A stretch of DNA of 64,000 bases from Streptomyces sp. I6 (GCA_003725745.1 RHDP01000001.1:5497501-5561500), one strand, 5' to 3'; positions 30,502 to 40,594 are shown, numbered from the stretch's first letter. Notes: generated by a model not told the origin, from the letters alone. A program made the numbers and translations.

Positions 30502-31459
30502 ATGGCGAGAGTGATCTGCGTACACGGAGTGGGGCAGCAACACAGCGGTGAACACGATCAGCACGGCAGGTGGTTCCCCGCCCTTAACGACGGCCTCCAG
30601 CGCGCCGATGCCCCCCTCTCGCAGCAGACGCGGTGCGCTGCGTGTTCTACGGCGATCTGTTCCGCCCGCCAGGCCGGCCGTTGGCCTGGCAGGATCCGCT
30701 GTACGAGGCAGCGGACGTCAGCGACCCCTACGAGGTGGAGTTGCTCGATTCCTGGTGGCGCGAGGCCGCCGCGACCGATCCGAACGTGATGCCGCCGGGG
30801 GCCGCGAACTGGTTCGGGCTCCGCGCTCGGCGCAGACCGCGCTGGTCGCCCTCAGCCGCTCCCGGTTTTTCGCGGGTTTGGCTATGCGCTCGTTGATCTT
30901 CGACCTCAAACAGGTACGCAGGTACTTCACTGAGGAAGGCGTCCGGGAGCGGGTACGGGCCAGGCTGCTGGACGTTTTGGACGAGGGCGAGGAGATCCAA
31001 GCGGTCGTCGCCCACTCGCTGGGCACGGTCGTCGCCTACGAGGCCCTCGCGGCCCGGCCGGAACGGCAGGTGGGCGCACTGGTCACCCTCGGCTCACCGC
31101 TGGGCATCCGGCATCTGGTCTTCGACCGGCTTCAGGTCCCGCAGCAGGTGTGTACCGTGCCTCCGCCGGGAGAGAGTAAAGGGGTAACCCCTGGTGACGG
31201 TTCCACAGAGGGCCTCAGTGACCCGCCGGAGGGCTCCGCCGCCTTCCCCGGTGTCTGGCCAGGCGGTGTCCGGTCCTGGACGAACGTCGCCGACGCCGGT
31301 GACGTTGTTGCCCTGGTCAAGGACCTCTCCCCGTTGTTCGGACCGCGAGTGCGCAGCCATCTCGTGCACAACGGCTCGCACGCCCACGACGCAGTCCGCT
31401 ACCTGAATACCAAACGGACCGGCAGGGCAGTTGCTGATGGCCACCGCTCCGCGCGTTGA
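30502..31459 (+). CDS. alpha/beta-hydrolase (serine esterase/lipase-like), partner of the caspase-STAND gene; two frame breaks
   Basis: ATG 30502 opens MARVICVHGVGQQHSGEH, the oxyanion-hole strand of an alpha/beta hydrolase. The nucleophile elbow is AVVAHSLGTVVAYEAL (Ser near 31018), followed by LVTLGSPLGIRHLVFDRLQ; a late Asp (NVADAGDVVAL) and His (HNGSHAHDAVRYL) complete a plausible triad. Three frames must be joined by one base each near 30632 and near 30815-30830, giving 319 residues. A TTGACA at 30461-30466, just outside the ISL3 end, might act as -35. The 3' end overlaps the next gene's start by 23 bases, implying translational coupling. Substrate unknown; membrane lipid is one possibility for an effector of this kind. 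Confidence 0.78.
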
Positions 31460-34400
31460 CGCAGGCCACAGCCCGCCCACCGCCTGGCCCGCATCACCGG
31501 AGGACGAGGCGGCAGCCAAGGGCATGGGACGCTTCCTGTTCGCCGCCGCAGTGGCGCGGGTGGCCGCCGCTCCCGCCATGGACCGGCCGGAACTGCGCGC
31601 CGACGTCGACCGGGTGGTGCGGCTGTTCACCGAGGACCTGGACTACCGCCGGGTTCCCGGACTCGACTTGGATCCGACCCGCGGTGAACTCCTCAGCGCA
31701 CTGGGCCGCTTCGCCCGCTCTCCCGATCGAACGCCCGGTGACTACGTGGTTGTCTACCTCGCCGCGCACGGTGCCGTGGTGGACGCCACCGGCGACCACT
31801 TCCTGATCACCACGGACGGTGACCCGGACGACCTGACCGGCACGGCGCTGCGGACCGAGGAACTGGCCAGGGTGCTGTGGGAGGGCACCGGGCTGCACCG
31901 GGTGCTGCTGCTGATCGACTCTTGCCACGCCGAGGCGGGCGCCAGCGACGCACTGATGCAGGCGCTGCGCTCCCGGCGCTTCGGCAAGCCCGCGGCTGGC
32001 GACAGCACTGGCTTCGGAGTGATCGCCTCAGCGGGACGCAAGGAGTTCGGCGAGCCAGGCGTGTTCACCCGGTCCTTCGAGCGCGCGGTGCGACACGAGG
32101 CTACGGCCGGTCACGCGCCGCGCGCACTGTCCATCGACAGCGTCCTCGCGTCGATGTCCGCCGACCCGGAGTTCCCGCCCTGGCAGCGCCCTCGGTGGGC
32201 ATTCGTCGACGGCACCTCATCGATTCCCGGCTTCTTGCCCAACCCTCGCTACCTGCCGGGCGCTGAGGGCCTCCACCTTGACGAGATCGACCAGATGGTG
32301 ACTCTGCGAGCTGAGGAACAGCGCCTCCGGCACCAGGAGCTGACCAACCACTTCCTGCCCCGGGCCCGCGGCACCGACGTCCCCACCGACGATGTGTGGG
32401 ATTTCACCGGCCGGCACCGGGCGCTGCACGATGTGTCCGGCTGGCTGCGCTCGACGGAAGGCGAATCGACCTTCGTAGTCACCGGCGACCCCGGCTCGGG
32501 GAAGTCATCCGTGCTGGGCATCCTTGCCGTCCTGGCCGACCCCGAACGGCGAGGATCGGTACCCACTGCGGCGATCGGGGTCGGCACGCCGCTGCCTCCT
32601 CAGGGCTGCATTGCCGCCGCTGTGCACGCCAACCACAAGACGGTGAGGCAGGTCCTGGACGCGCTGTGCGCCGCTGCGAACACCCCCGCTGAGACCGTCG
32701 GCGGGCTCGTCGCAGGCCTCCAGCGGCGTGGCAAACCCCTGACGGTGCTGATCGACGCGGTGGATGAGGCCCTCGACCCCGAACTGCTCGTCACGGAGCT
32801 GCTGCAACCGCTGGCGGAGCTGTCCGCCACCCACTCCCTGCGGCTGCTCCTCGGAGCCCGCCGGCACATCGCCGAACGGTTCGTCGTGCAGGTCCGCATG
32901 CTGGACTTGGACACTGAGGAGTATGCCGACCCGGACGCCATACTGGCCTATGTCCAGCGGCTGCTGACCGCGCCCGGTTCGACGCTGGTCGATGAGCCCC
33001 CGGAGCTGGTCGCCGCGATCGGGGCGGCTGTCGCCGAGGCGGCAGGGCTGTCCTTCCTGGTCGCGCGGATCACCGCCCGAACCTTGACCCGCCATCGGGC
33101 GCCCGACCCCTCCGACCCCGTCTGGCGCGACGAGCTGCCCCGGCTGCCGGGTGAGGCCATGGAGCGCGACCTGCGCCAGCAGCTCGGCGACGAGATGGAG
33201 CGGGCCCGCCAACTGCTGGTACCGCTGGCCTTTGCCCAGGGCGCCGGACTACCCTGGGCCGGGCTGTGGCCGCAACTGGCCTCCGTCCTAGCCGATGTGC
33301 CCTACACCGACGAGGACATCGTCTGGCTGCGCCGTGCGGCCGGCTCCTATGTCGTGGAGTCGGTGGAGAGCTCCGAATCGGTCTACCGGATCTACCACCA
33401 GGCGCTGGTGGAGTACCTGCGGCAGGGCTTGGACTCCGCCCGGGTGCACGGCCGCGTGACCCGCTTCCTGCTCGACCAGGTGCCCGCCCACCTCGACCAC
33501 GGCGGCCTGCCTCCCTACCTGCGCTCCTACCTGGGCGCGCACGCGGCAGAGGCCGGCCTGCTGGACGAGGTGACGGCCGACGCCCGCTTCGTCGTCCACG
33601 CCGACTGGAACCAGTTGCTCGCGGTGCTGCCCCGCGCTGCCCACGGCGAGTCGCGCCGAGTGGGACGGGCCCTGGCCGACGTTCACGCCCGGCTGAGGGA
33701 CGCGGCTGATCCGCCGCCAGCCGAGGTGGCTGCCCGGCTGCGGCTGGCGGCACTGCGACAGGGCAGCCGGACGCTGGCCGCCTCCGTGGACCTGCACCTG
33801 TCCGGGCAACCGTGGCGGGCACGCTGGACGCTGTGGGAACCGCGGATGGCCGACCAGGCACTGCGCGACGGCTCCTTCTTGACTGGTGTGGTGGGGGTCG
33901 TTCAGACCGGTCCGGGCCAGGCGCAGGTGCTGACGGCCCGCAACTCAACGGCGGCCGCCTCCTGGGATCTGGCGACCGGTGCAGAGGAGGGCCGGTTCAC
34001 CGGGCCGACCGTCGGAGAACGTGTCGAGCTGTGGGTGACCGGAGGTACCCGGCCGGTCATGGTGACCCGACGCGAGGTGGTTCGCTTCGTCGGCTCCGAA
34101 GGTGCCCCGCTGATCGACGCCGAGCACTGCTTGTGCGAGGTCGACCGGGACGCCGGTGAGATCCACAGCTGGGTGCTGCCGTCGTGGCCCGCGGGCGAGG
34201 GCCCGCGGCCCGCCCCGGGGCCCGCGTGGCCCAAGCAGTCATGGAGGAAGACGCCTGCGGCCATGATGCCGACCCGATGATCGCCGTACGCCTCGACACC
34301 GGCCATGCCGCCGTCTACCGGCTCCCGCGCCCCGGCCCGCTCACCCGCCAGGAACAGCGCGAGCGGGGACACAGCCGCGCAGCGCTGGCGCCGGCCGCGG

Positions 34401-37063
34401 CCCTGCAGCCTCGTACCGCCGTCCTAGTGGACGTGCTGGGCACATCCGTCACCGCGATCGGACGAGTAGTGGGCGGACCCGGCGTGATCTATGAGACCGA
34501 TAGGGGATATGGACAGCACTGGCTTCCCAACAGTCGTGGCCGATCCGGGTGGTCTATCGACAACATCGGCGCGGTCGCCCTGGTGGCGCTCACCAGCGAC
34601 ACCGGCGTCCTCACCGTGGTCTCCTCCCGCCGGGGCGGCACTCTGCGCGTCTTCGAGCCCGGCGACGTGACTCACCGCGCCAAGCAACGGCCGCGCGTCC
34701 TCGACCAGGCGCCGGTCACCGTCAGCGCGCTCGACGCATACCAGTCCGGAAACCGCCGCCTGCTCGCTGCAGTCACCACCGAGGGACTGCTGCTGCGCTA
34801 CGACCTCGGCACCCTGCGCGCGCTCGGCGGCCCCATCGCGGTCGGCACCAGAGGTCCGTCCCTGCTCCGGCTCCTCAAGCTCGGGGAGCGGCTGTGCGTT
34901 GCGCTCAACGGCACCGGCGACGCTCTGCGCGTGCGCGACCTGTTCACCGGAGAGCACCTGATCGGCGCCGTCCGGCGCACCGCGATCACCGCACTTCGAT
35001 TCCTCGACCGTGATGGTTCGGCAGGCATCGCAGGCGACGAGGCCGGCGGCCTGCGGTTCTGGGGCCCGCACGGCGCGCCCGCCGAGGAGGTGGCCGGCCA
35101 CAGGGACCGCGTCCTGGCCCTCGACGCCCTCGGTGACCCCGCCGAGGATCCTCTCACTCCGACGCGATGGGTGAGCGTCGGCGCCGACGACTTGGTCCAC
35201 TGCTGGAACACCGGCTCCCCACACCCCGTGTGGAGCCACCGACTCGAACGGGACCAGCCCTGGTCCCATCCGCCGACCAGTGCGGTAGTGCTCCCCCTGG
35301 CCGACGGCGCGCTGCTGGCGACCGCACACGACGGCGGATCGGTCCGCGTCCACCACGTCACTGGGCACGGCCTGACCGAGACAGCCAGGTTCCGGCTCCC
35401 GGACCCGGACATGGTGACGGCGCTGGCCGCCCACCGGGCAGCAGGGCGCACGGTGCTGGCCGTGGCGACCTTCCACGGAGCGGTGACGCTGTGGGACGCG
35501 GAGGGCACACCGCTGCCAGAAGCGCCGCTCGAGGACTTCCCGGCCGCCTACCCCAATGCGATATCCCTGGTCCGGGATGCCGACGGTACGCTCGTGGTCG
35601 TCAGCGTTAACCAAGGCTCCACTGTCCACCTCTGGACGGGCCACACAAGCAGCACCGACGGCGGCCCGGCCGTCCAGCGGATCAGAGGGCAAACTGCCCT
35701 TGCCCTCACCGAGAACGGCCGGGTGTCCATCATGGTTTTCCGGTACGGCGTGGGCCTGGAGCGGTGGATCCGCGATGGCAGGGCCTTCCGCACCGACGAG
35801 ACCTTCGGTGCCAGCGAGGAGATCCGGGCACCCCGGTCGCACAACGTGGACGATCCCCGGCCGGCGGACGGCGTGCTGCAGCCGGACCGCGACTGGAGCA
35901 CCGACCGGATGACGGCACTCGCGGCGCTGAACTCAACCGGCCAGCCCTTACGCCTGTTGGCCGGCCGGGCGTCCGGCCGGATCGACACCATCGACACCCA
36001 CCTTGGCCTCCGCGGCACCCCCGTATCGCATGACGTGCACGCCGTCACCGCCGTCGCCCTCACCGACGTGTACGGGGGCCGCCGGGTCGTGCTGTCCGGA
36101 ACGGACGACGGCCGCGTGGTGGTCAACGCCCTGGACACCGGTGAACGCGCTGGGCATCTGACGAGCTGGCACACCGAACCGGTCGCGGCGGTGTGCGCGG
36201 TCCCGGACGGACACCTGGTGCGGATCTACGCAGTGCACCGCGACACCTTCATCCAGCGATGGGACCTACCGCTTCCGGACGGTCCCCACCACCCCGACAG
36301 AGGCGGCAACCGCGTGCTCCCGGTGATTTGCGACTGCCCAGCCCTCCACCGCACCACCACCATCAACCGGTTACCCATCGCCGACATCCCATGGGAGGGC
36401 TGGACACTGGAAGAAAGCGGCCGCGAGACGGTGGCGGGAAAGGACCTCATGCACCCCGGCGGGCGAATGACATACCGGATCGCCCACCCAGACGGCTTCA
36501 GCTGTCCCGGGGCCTGGCAGGTGACCGCGGGGCACTACACCCTGGTCCTAGCCCAGGACCCGACAGGCATGCTGCGGGTCGGACTGCCCGACATGCCCGA
36601 CGACACCTGCTGGATCCAGGGCGTACACCTAGACATCACGGAGCCCTTGGCGGTCTGCGCCGACCCGGACGGCGACCGGATCCGAGTCCTCGCCACCGAC
36701 CCTCAGAGCAACGGTGCTGTGCTCAGCACGTACGCGCTCGACGCTATGACCACCCCGGTCATAGCGGCAGGAGGCCGGTACCGGCTCCGCACGCGTCCTC
36801 CTACACCGCTGCCGCCGGAGAGCCGGGTAACCGTCGGCTCCGCCGCCGCCTCCGGTCTGCGGGCCCTCCCGACCGGCGCGGCCCTGGCCACGTGGGCCGT
36901 AGTTGATGGCCCACTGATCCGCTTGCTGGACCGCTGCGGCGCTGAGGTTGCAGTGATCGACGTTGGCGCCAACTGCCATGACCTCGTCCCCGCCCCGGAC
37001 GGCGCGCTCGTCGCAGCGACACAACGCGGCACAGTAGTCATCGACCTGCCGTCGAGCCCCTAA
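31437..37063 (+). CDS. caspase (C14)-STAND NTPase-beta-propeller fusion protein, one frame break
   Basis: About 1,875 residues after joining two frames at about 34190-34220. Residues 1-270 form a caspase-like peptidase: His in VVVYLAAHGAV (about 109) and Cys in LLLIDSCHAEAG (about 162). Residues about 320-620 form a STAND P-loop NTPase: Walker A in TGDPGSGKSSVLG (about 352) and Walker B in LTVLIDAVDEALDP (about 438), followed by winged-helix/helical segments with YRIYHQALVEYLRQGL. From about 800 to the end are WD40-like blades (for example LRFWGPHG, VHCWNTGSPHPVW, TLWDAEGTPLPEA). STAND proteins with this order sense a ligand through the propeller, oligomerise with ATP and switch on the effector. 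Start ATG 31437 lies inside the hydrolase gene. A role in antiphage or cell-death defence is inferred. Confidence 0.88.
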
Positions 37064-37117
37064 CATTCCAGCCGGACTTCATCGATGGGTGTGGCTCTGT
37101 CTGAGTGAGATCCCGAG

Positions 37118-37583
37118 TCAGGCTTGAAGTGCGTGGATGTGCTGGTCGGGTAAGGGGTGGAGTCGTTCGTGCTCCTTTCGCGTGTGGAAGGTCCAGTAGT
37201 CGGGGAAATCGCCGTTGCTGATGACGGTGCGGAGGGTGAGGACGGCTTCGGCGCCGGGGACGGTCCACCTGCTGCCGGTGATGTCGAGTCTGTCGGCGAC
37301 CAGATGGCGGGCTGCTCCTTCGACGGCGCCGCTGGCGATGGGCCAGCCGGCGGTCAGGGCCTGGTCGTAGTGGACGAAGTCGCCGTTGTTCTCGAGGTAG
37401 CGGCACGCTTTGTCGGCGGCGGTGCGCTGGTCGTCGGTGAGATGGCGGCGGTCGGCTTCGGCGCGGATGTCACGGGCGGCGCCGGGGGCGTCGCCGGCCA
37501 GGATCCGGGCGGCCTTCGCGCCGCCCCAGTCCTCGGTGGCGAAATCGGTGGCGGTGTGGAAACAGCGGGCGGCTGCCCACTGG
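37118..37583 (-). pseudogene. ISKra4-family transposase, C-terminal remnant
   Basis: About 155 residues remain, from QWAAARCFHTATDFATEDWG to the stop at 37118. The family signature region is present: YDQALTAGWPIASGAVEGAA, HLVADRLDITGSRWTVPGAE and AVLTLRTVISNGDFPDYW. The N-terminal two thirds are missing; the coding sequence is interrupted at about 37583 by the 3' end of a group II intron. The open frame continues upstream through the intron RNA only by chance. It ends 54 bases from the stop of the caspase-STAND gene. Confidence 0.85.
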
Positions 37584-37674
37584 GTAGGCCGCGCGGCGAG
37601 GAACCCGTCATCGGGTCCTTTTCCGCGCGGCCCCCCCGCCGAACCACGCGGGCAACTTTCGCTGCACGTGGCTC
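37584..37674 (-). ncRNA. group II intron 3' end: domain V and domain VI
   Basis: On the minus strand, 37674-37641 reads GAGCCACGTGCAGC-GAAA-GTTGCCCGCGTGGTTC: a 34-nt domain V with the AGC catalytic triad, GAAA tetraloop and closing GAGCC/GGTTC stem. It is followed by a hairpin closed by the self-complementary CCGCGCGG (domain VI) and ends in CTAC at 37584, the AY terminus expected for group II introns. No obvious bulged branch-point A is seen. The maturase fragment is just upstream in the same orientation, as expected. Confidence 0.88.
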
Positions 37675-37683
37675 TCTCGTTAC

Positions 37684-37944
37684 CTATCGCGAAACGGTGG
37701 AGGGTTGCCGGTGGATGGCGTCGTGGCAGGTCGGGCAGACCACGAGGGTCTTGCGCCGTTTCCGTGCCATGTGTGCCGCCCATCCGGGCTGGCCCAGCCC
37801 GTTGAGGCCAAGGTCCGCGAGACTGCGGACCTGATGAACACTCACTGCGGCTTGCTCATCCCAGAGTTCGCACCGCCTGGTGAGGAGCCGGGTGACCAGT
37901 TCCTTGCGTGGGTGGGCGATTTGTGAAATGAGTGCCCGAAAATG
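37684..37944 (-). pseudogene. group II intron reverse transcriptase/maturase, C-terminal remnant
   Basis: The minus-strand frame from just after a TAA at 37945 to the TAG at 37684 encodes about 86 residues: HPRKELVTRLLTRRCELWDE, then VSVHQVRSLADL, QPGWAAHMARKRRKTLVVC and PTCHDAIHRQ. This is the zinc/HNH-type endonuclease tail of bacterial group II intron proteins. One usual cysteine appears changed (CELWDE rather than CELC). All RT and thumb domains are gone, so it is dead. Its stop codon is 10 bases from domain V. Confidence 0.85.
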
Positions 37945-38064
37945 TTACTCGCCGTGGTCGTGACCAACATCGCGTGCAGCACCCGCTTCCCGACCAGTGC
38001 CGATGTTCCTCTCCGGGGCAGCCGTGAGCCCTTCCCTCTCAGTACCCGAAAGGATCCCCCACGT

Positions 38065-38274
38065 CGCGCCCCGCCGTTGCCCGCCTACGCGAGTTGCTCG
38101 TGCCGCCTGTCTCCGACGGCGACGCGGTTGACCGGCAGGAGATCAAGCGGACGACGAACCTGGCGTTCCCGGCCGATTATCGCGAGTTCGTGGAGTCGTG
38201 CGGCGGCGAGATCGATGAGTACCTGTCGGTCGGCACGCCGCCGGCGCCCGACTCGGCACACGGGGGTTTCCGGG
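38065..38274 (+). pseudogene. truncated SUKH-family immunity gene
   Basis: A rightward frame encodes about 70 residues: RLRELLVPPVSDGDAVDRQE, then TTNLAFPADYREFVESCGG, EIDEYLSVGTPPAPD. This is the N-terminal SUKH motif of a second immunity-type protein, different in sequence from the one at 28471. It stops being SUKH-like at about 38270, where it meets the 3' end of the MerR gene, so two thirds are missing. No start codon or toxin gene remains upstream. It marks the right edge of the conflict island. Confidence 0.7.
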
Positions 38275-38275
38275 T

Positions 38276-39388
38276 TCAGCCCGCGGGCCGCGTGGTCCCC
38301 GCGTTCAGCGCCGTGCACAGCCAGTCGTGGGCGGAGCCGGGGTTCGGTTCGGGTGGGGCGCCGGGTGGGGTGGACAGTTCCGCCGTGAGCTGCCAGTACA
38401 CGTCGAAGCGGGGATCGGCGGCCAGTTGGCGGCGCAGGAGCCGGCGGAACGCCGGGGTGTCGCGCGTGCCGCGTGACACGGCGTAGACCGAGACGAAGCA
38501 GTCCAGCGCCTCGCCCGCCCGGGGTGGCCGCCCCGCCCGAAGCTCGGCCGACGCCAGTGCGTATGCCTCGCCGAGACCGTCGTACAGCACGGCGGGACGG
38601 TAGCCCCGGTCGGGGAGGTGGACGGCTGGGTGCGGCCGGGCGGAACCGGCGCAGCTTCCCGACACCAGCGCGTGCATGCGGGCGAAGGCCCACACCTGCG
38701 CGGGTGTCGGGTCGTCGGGGAGGTGCGGCACGGCCTGGTCGAGGAACGCCGAGACCACCCGGGCCGGAAGGCGCGGCGGCAGCCAGTACCGCCAGAACCG
38801 CGCCATCGGTGCCGTGCTGGGCGGCACGGCCACCGCGCCGACGAGCCGCAGTCGCTCGGTGCGCTCACCTGCCTCGCAGTCCCGCAGCAGCCGCAGGGAC
38901 GCCTCCTGCCAGCGCAGGGCGGACAGTTGGGAGCCCACCTTCTGCAACTGGCCGGTGATGGCGGCCTTGAGTGCGTCGTCCGTACGGGCATCGTCCCTAC
39001 CGTCGCCGTTCGTGCCGTCGCCGTTCGTACCGCCCTCGTTCGTACCGCCCTCGTTCGTACCGCCCTCGTTCGTACCGCCCTCGTCTGTACGGGCGCCCTC
39101 GTTCGTACCGCCCTCGTCCGTACGGGCGTCGGCGTTCGTACCGGCCGTAGGGCCGTCGTCCTGGCTGTGCAGGATCCAGCGCACCTCGGGGAGCGGCAGG
39201 CCGAGTTCCCGAAGCGAGCGGATCAGCCGCAGCCGGTCCAGGGCTTCGGGGCCGTAGCGGCGGTGCCCGCCCGTGCTGCGGCCCGACGCGGGGAGCAGGC
39301 CCCGGTCCGAGTAGAAGCGGACCGTCTTGACCGTGACTCCGGCTCGCTCCGCCAGTTCTCCGATGGTCAGTGGGGCGTTCGTCGGCAC
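38276..39388 (-). CDS. MerR-family transcriptional regulator with expanded repeat linker
   Basis: 370 residues. The MerR winged-helix fills residues 1-75: LTIGELAERAGVTVKTVRFY, YSDRGLLPASGRSTGGHRRY, then LRLIRSLRELGLPLPEV. A hydrophilic linker of about 65 residues follows, largely tandem GGTNE/GGTNG units, before a coiled-coil stretch (LQKVGSQLSALRWQEASLRL) and a C-terminal effector region (about 185-370) unlike the metal-binding MerR class, so the signal is probably a small organic molecule. It is divergent from the esterase-like gene at 39488, a likely target. Start ATG 39388. Confidence 0.9.
   Translation of the reverse strand: MPTNAPLTIGELAERAGVTVKTVRFYSDRGLLPASGRSTGGHRRYGPEALDRLRLIRSLRELGLPLPEVRWILHSQDDGPTAGTNADARTDEGGTNEGARTDEGGTNEGGTNEGGTNEGGTNGDGTNGDGRDDARTDDALKAAITGQLQKVGSQLSALRWQEASLRLLRDCEAGERTERLRLVGAVAVPPSTAPMARFWRYWLPPRLPARVVSAFLDQAVPHLPDDPTPAQVWAFARMHALVSGSCAGSARPHPAVHLPDRGYRPAVLYDGLGEAYALASAELRAGRPPRAGEALDCFVSVYAVSRGTRDTPAFRRLLRRQLAADPRFDVYWQLTAELSTPPGAPPEPNPGSAHDWLCTALNAGTTRPAG
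39024..39083. repeat. 15-bp in-frame tandem repeat in the MerR gene
   Basis: Four identical copies of GTTCGTACCGCCCTC at 39024, 39039, 39054 and 39069, flanked by further imperfect copies between about 39009 and 39135. On the coding strand each encodes one five-residue GGTNE unit of the inter-domain linker. Copy-number change would alter linker length without breaking the frame. Confidence 0.95.
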
Positions 39389-39487
39389 GGCTTGAACCTC
39401 CCTCAGGGGGAGTTCCTACGGTACCCGCGCCGGGCCGGCCTACGGGGGGCCGGCCCGGCGGGAAGCGACCCCGTGGAGGAGGGACCC

Positions 39488-40288
39488 ATGACGGCGTTTG
39501 TGCTGGTGTCGGGAGGCCACACCGGAGGGTGGGTCTGGCGGGACGTGGCCGCCGGACTGAGGGAGTCGGGAGCGGTGGCCTACCCGGTGACCCTGACGGG
39601 GATGGGCGACCGCCGCCATCTCGGCGGCCCGGACACGGACATGGGCACCCATGTCGAGGACCTGGTGCAGATCGTGGACCACGCCGACGAGCCCGAGGTG
39701 GTGCTGGTCGGGCACTGCTACGGCAGCTATCCGGTGCTCGGGGCCGCGTCCCGGCGCCCGGATCGGGTCGGCCGGATCGTCTTCGTGGACGCGCCGCTGC
39801 CCCGCGACGGCCTCTCCGTGCTCCAGCAGGTACGCGAGCAGATGCCGGACGGCCCCGTACGCGACCGGATGCTGGGCCAGCCCGCCCGGGCCGAGGACGG
39901 CTGGCGGGTGCCCGCGCCCACCGAGGAGGAGTGGGGGGAGTGGGGGAACCCTGCGGGTGTCCCCGAGGACGGGATCGCGCGTCTGGCGCGTCTCGCCGCG
40001 CCGCAGCCGGTGTGCACCCTCACCACGCCGGTCCGGTTCTCGGATGTGGTGGACGAGCTGCCCATGACGGGCGTCTTCTGTACGGACGGCGGCACCATGG
40101 ACATCGCCGGAGTTGAGGCGCTGGTGGCCACGGGCAGCCCGCTCTTCCGGCAACTGGCCGAGCCGCGCTGGGGGTTCTTCGAACTCGCCACCGGACACTG
40201 GCCGATGCTGTCCACCCCCGGCGAACTGGTGGAGATCCTGCTGCGGGCCGCGGCGGGGGAGGGGCGGCGGCTCGGCGCCCGCGCCTGA
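39488..40288 (+). CDS. alpha/beta hydrolase (esterase/methylesterase-like)
   Basis: 266 residues from ATG 39488, preceded by GGAGGAGGG. Oxyanion-hole region FVLVSGGHTGGWVW, nucleophile elbow EVVLVGHCYGSYPVLG, in which a Cys stands where Ser is usual (GHCYG), acid region and late His in FFELATGHWPMLSTP. The layout matches small esterases of the salicylate-binding/methylesterase type. A Cys nucleophile would be unusual for these esterases, so activity could differ from a classical serine esterase. Divergent from the MerR gene and likely under its control. Confidence 0.85.
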   Translation: MTAFVLVSGGHTGGWVWRDVAAGLRESGAVAYPVTLTGMGDRRHLGGPDTDMGTHVEDLVQIVDHADEPEVVLVGHCYGSYPVLGAASRRPDRVGRIVFVDAPLPRDGLSVLQQVREQMPDGPVRDRMLGQPARAEDGWRVPAPTEEEWGEWGNPAGVPEDGIARLARLAAPQPVCTLTTPVRFSDVVDELPMTGVFCTDGGTMDIAGVEALVATGSPLFRQLAEPRWGFFELATGHWPMLSTPGELVEILLRAAAGEGRRLGARA

Positions 40289-40345
40289 GCGCGGCGACCG
40301 GCTCCCGGGAGGGTGCGGTCGGGCCCCGCACGGGGCCCGACCGGT

Positions 40346-40594
40346 TCAGCTCCCGGCCGCGTAGGAGACGAAGTGGGTCCAGGCGGTGGGGGCGAGCGCG
40401 AGCTGGGGGCCCGGGGCCTGCTTGGAGTCCCGGACGTGGACGGTGGTGGGGCAGGCGGCGACCTCCACGCAGTCGCCGTCGCCGCCGCTGCTGTAGGAGG
40501 ACTTGTGCCAGGAGAGCGCGACCTCCACGCAGTCGTCGCCGTCGCCGCCGCTGTAGCTGCTCTTGAACCAGGCCAGTTCTGTGCTGCCGCTCAT
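40346..40594 (-). CDS. DUF397 protein with duplicated motif
   Basis: 82 residues. DUF397 proteins are small partners of HTH regulators in streptomycetes. The hallmark W-x-KSSYS-GG-DCVEVA motif occurs twice here: LAWFKSSYSGGDGDDCVEVA and LSWHKSSYSSGGDGDCVEVA, followed by the usual VHVRDSKQAPGPQLALAP and WTHFV. The start ATG at 40594 overlaps the stop codon of the upstream HTH gene (ATGA), so translation is coupled. Most family members have one motif, so this is an internal duplication. Confidence 0.92.
   Translation of the reverse strand: MSGSTELAWFKSSYSGGDGDDCVEVALSWHKSSYSSGGDGDCVEVAACPTTVHVRDSKQAPGPQLALAPTAWTHFVSYAAGS

Noticed and set aside
39009-39135. CRISPR array in the 15-bp repeats
   Set aside because: Units are directly adjacent without spacers and are in frame within the MerR coding sequence.
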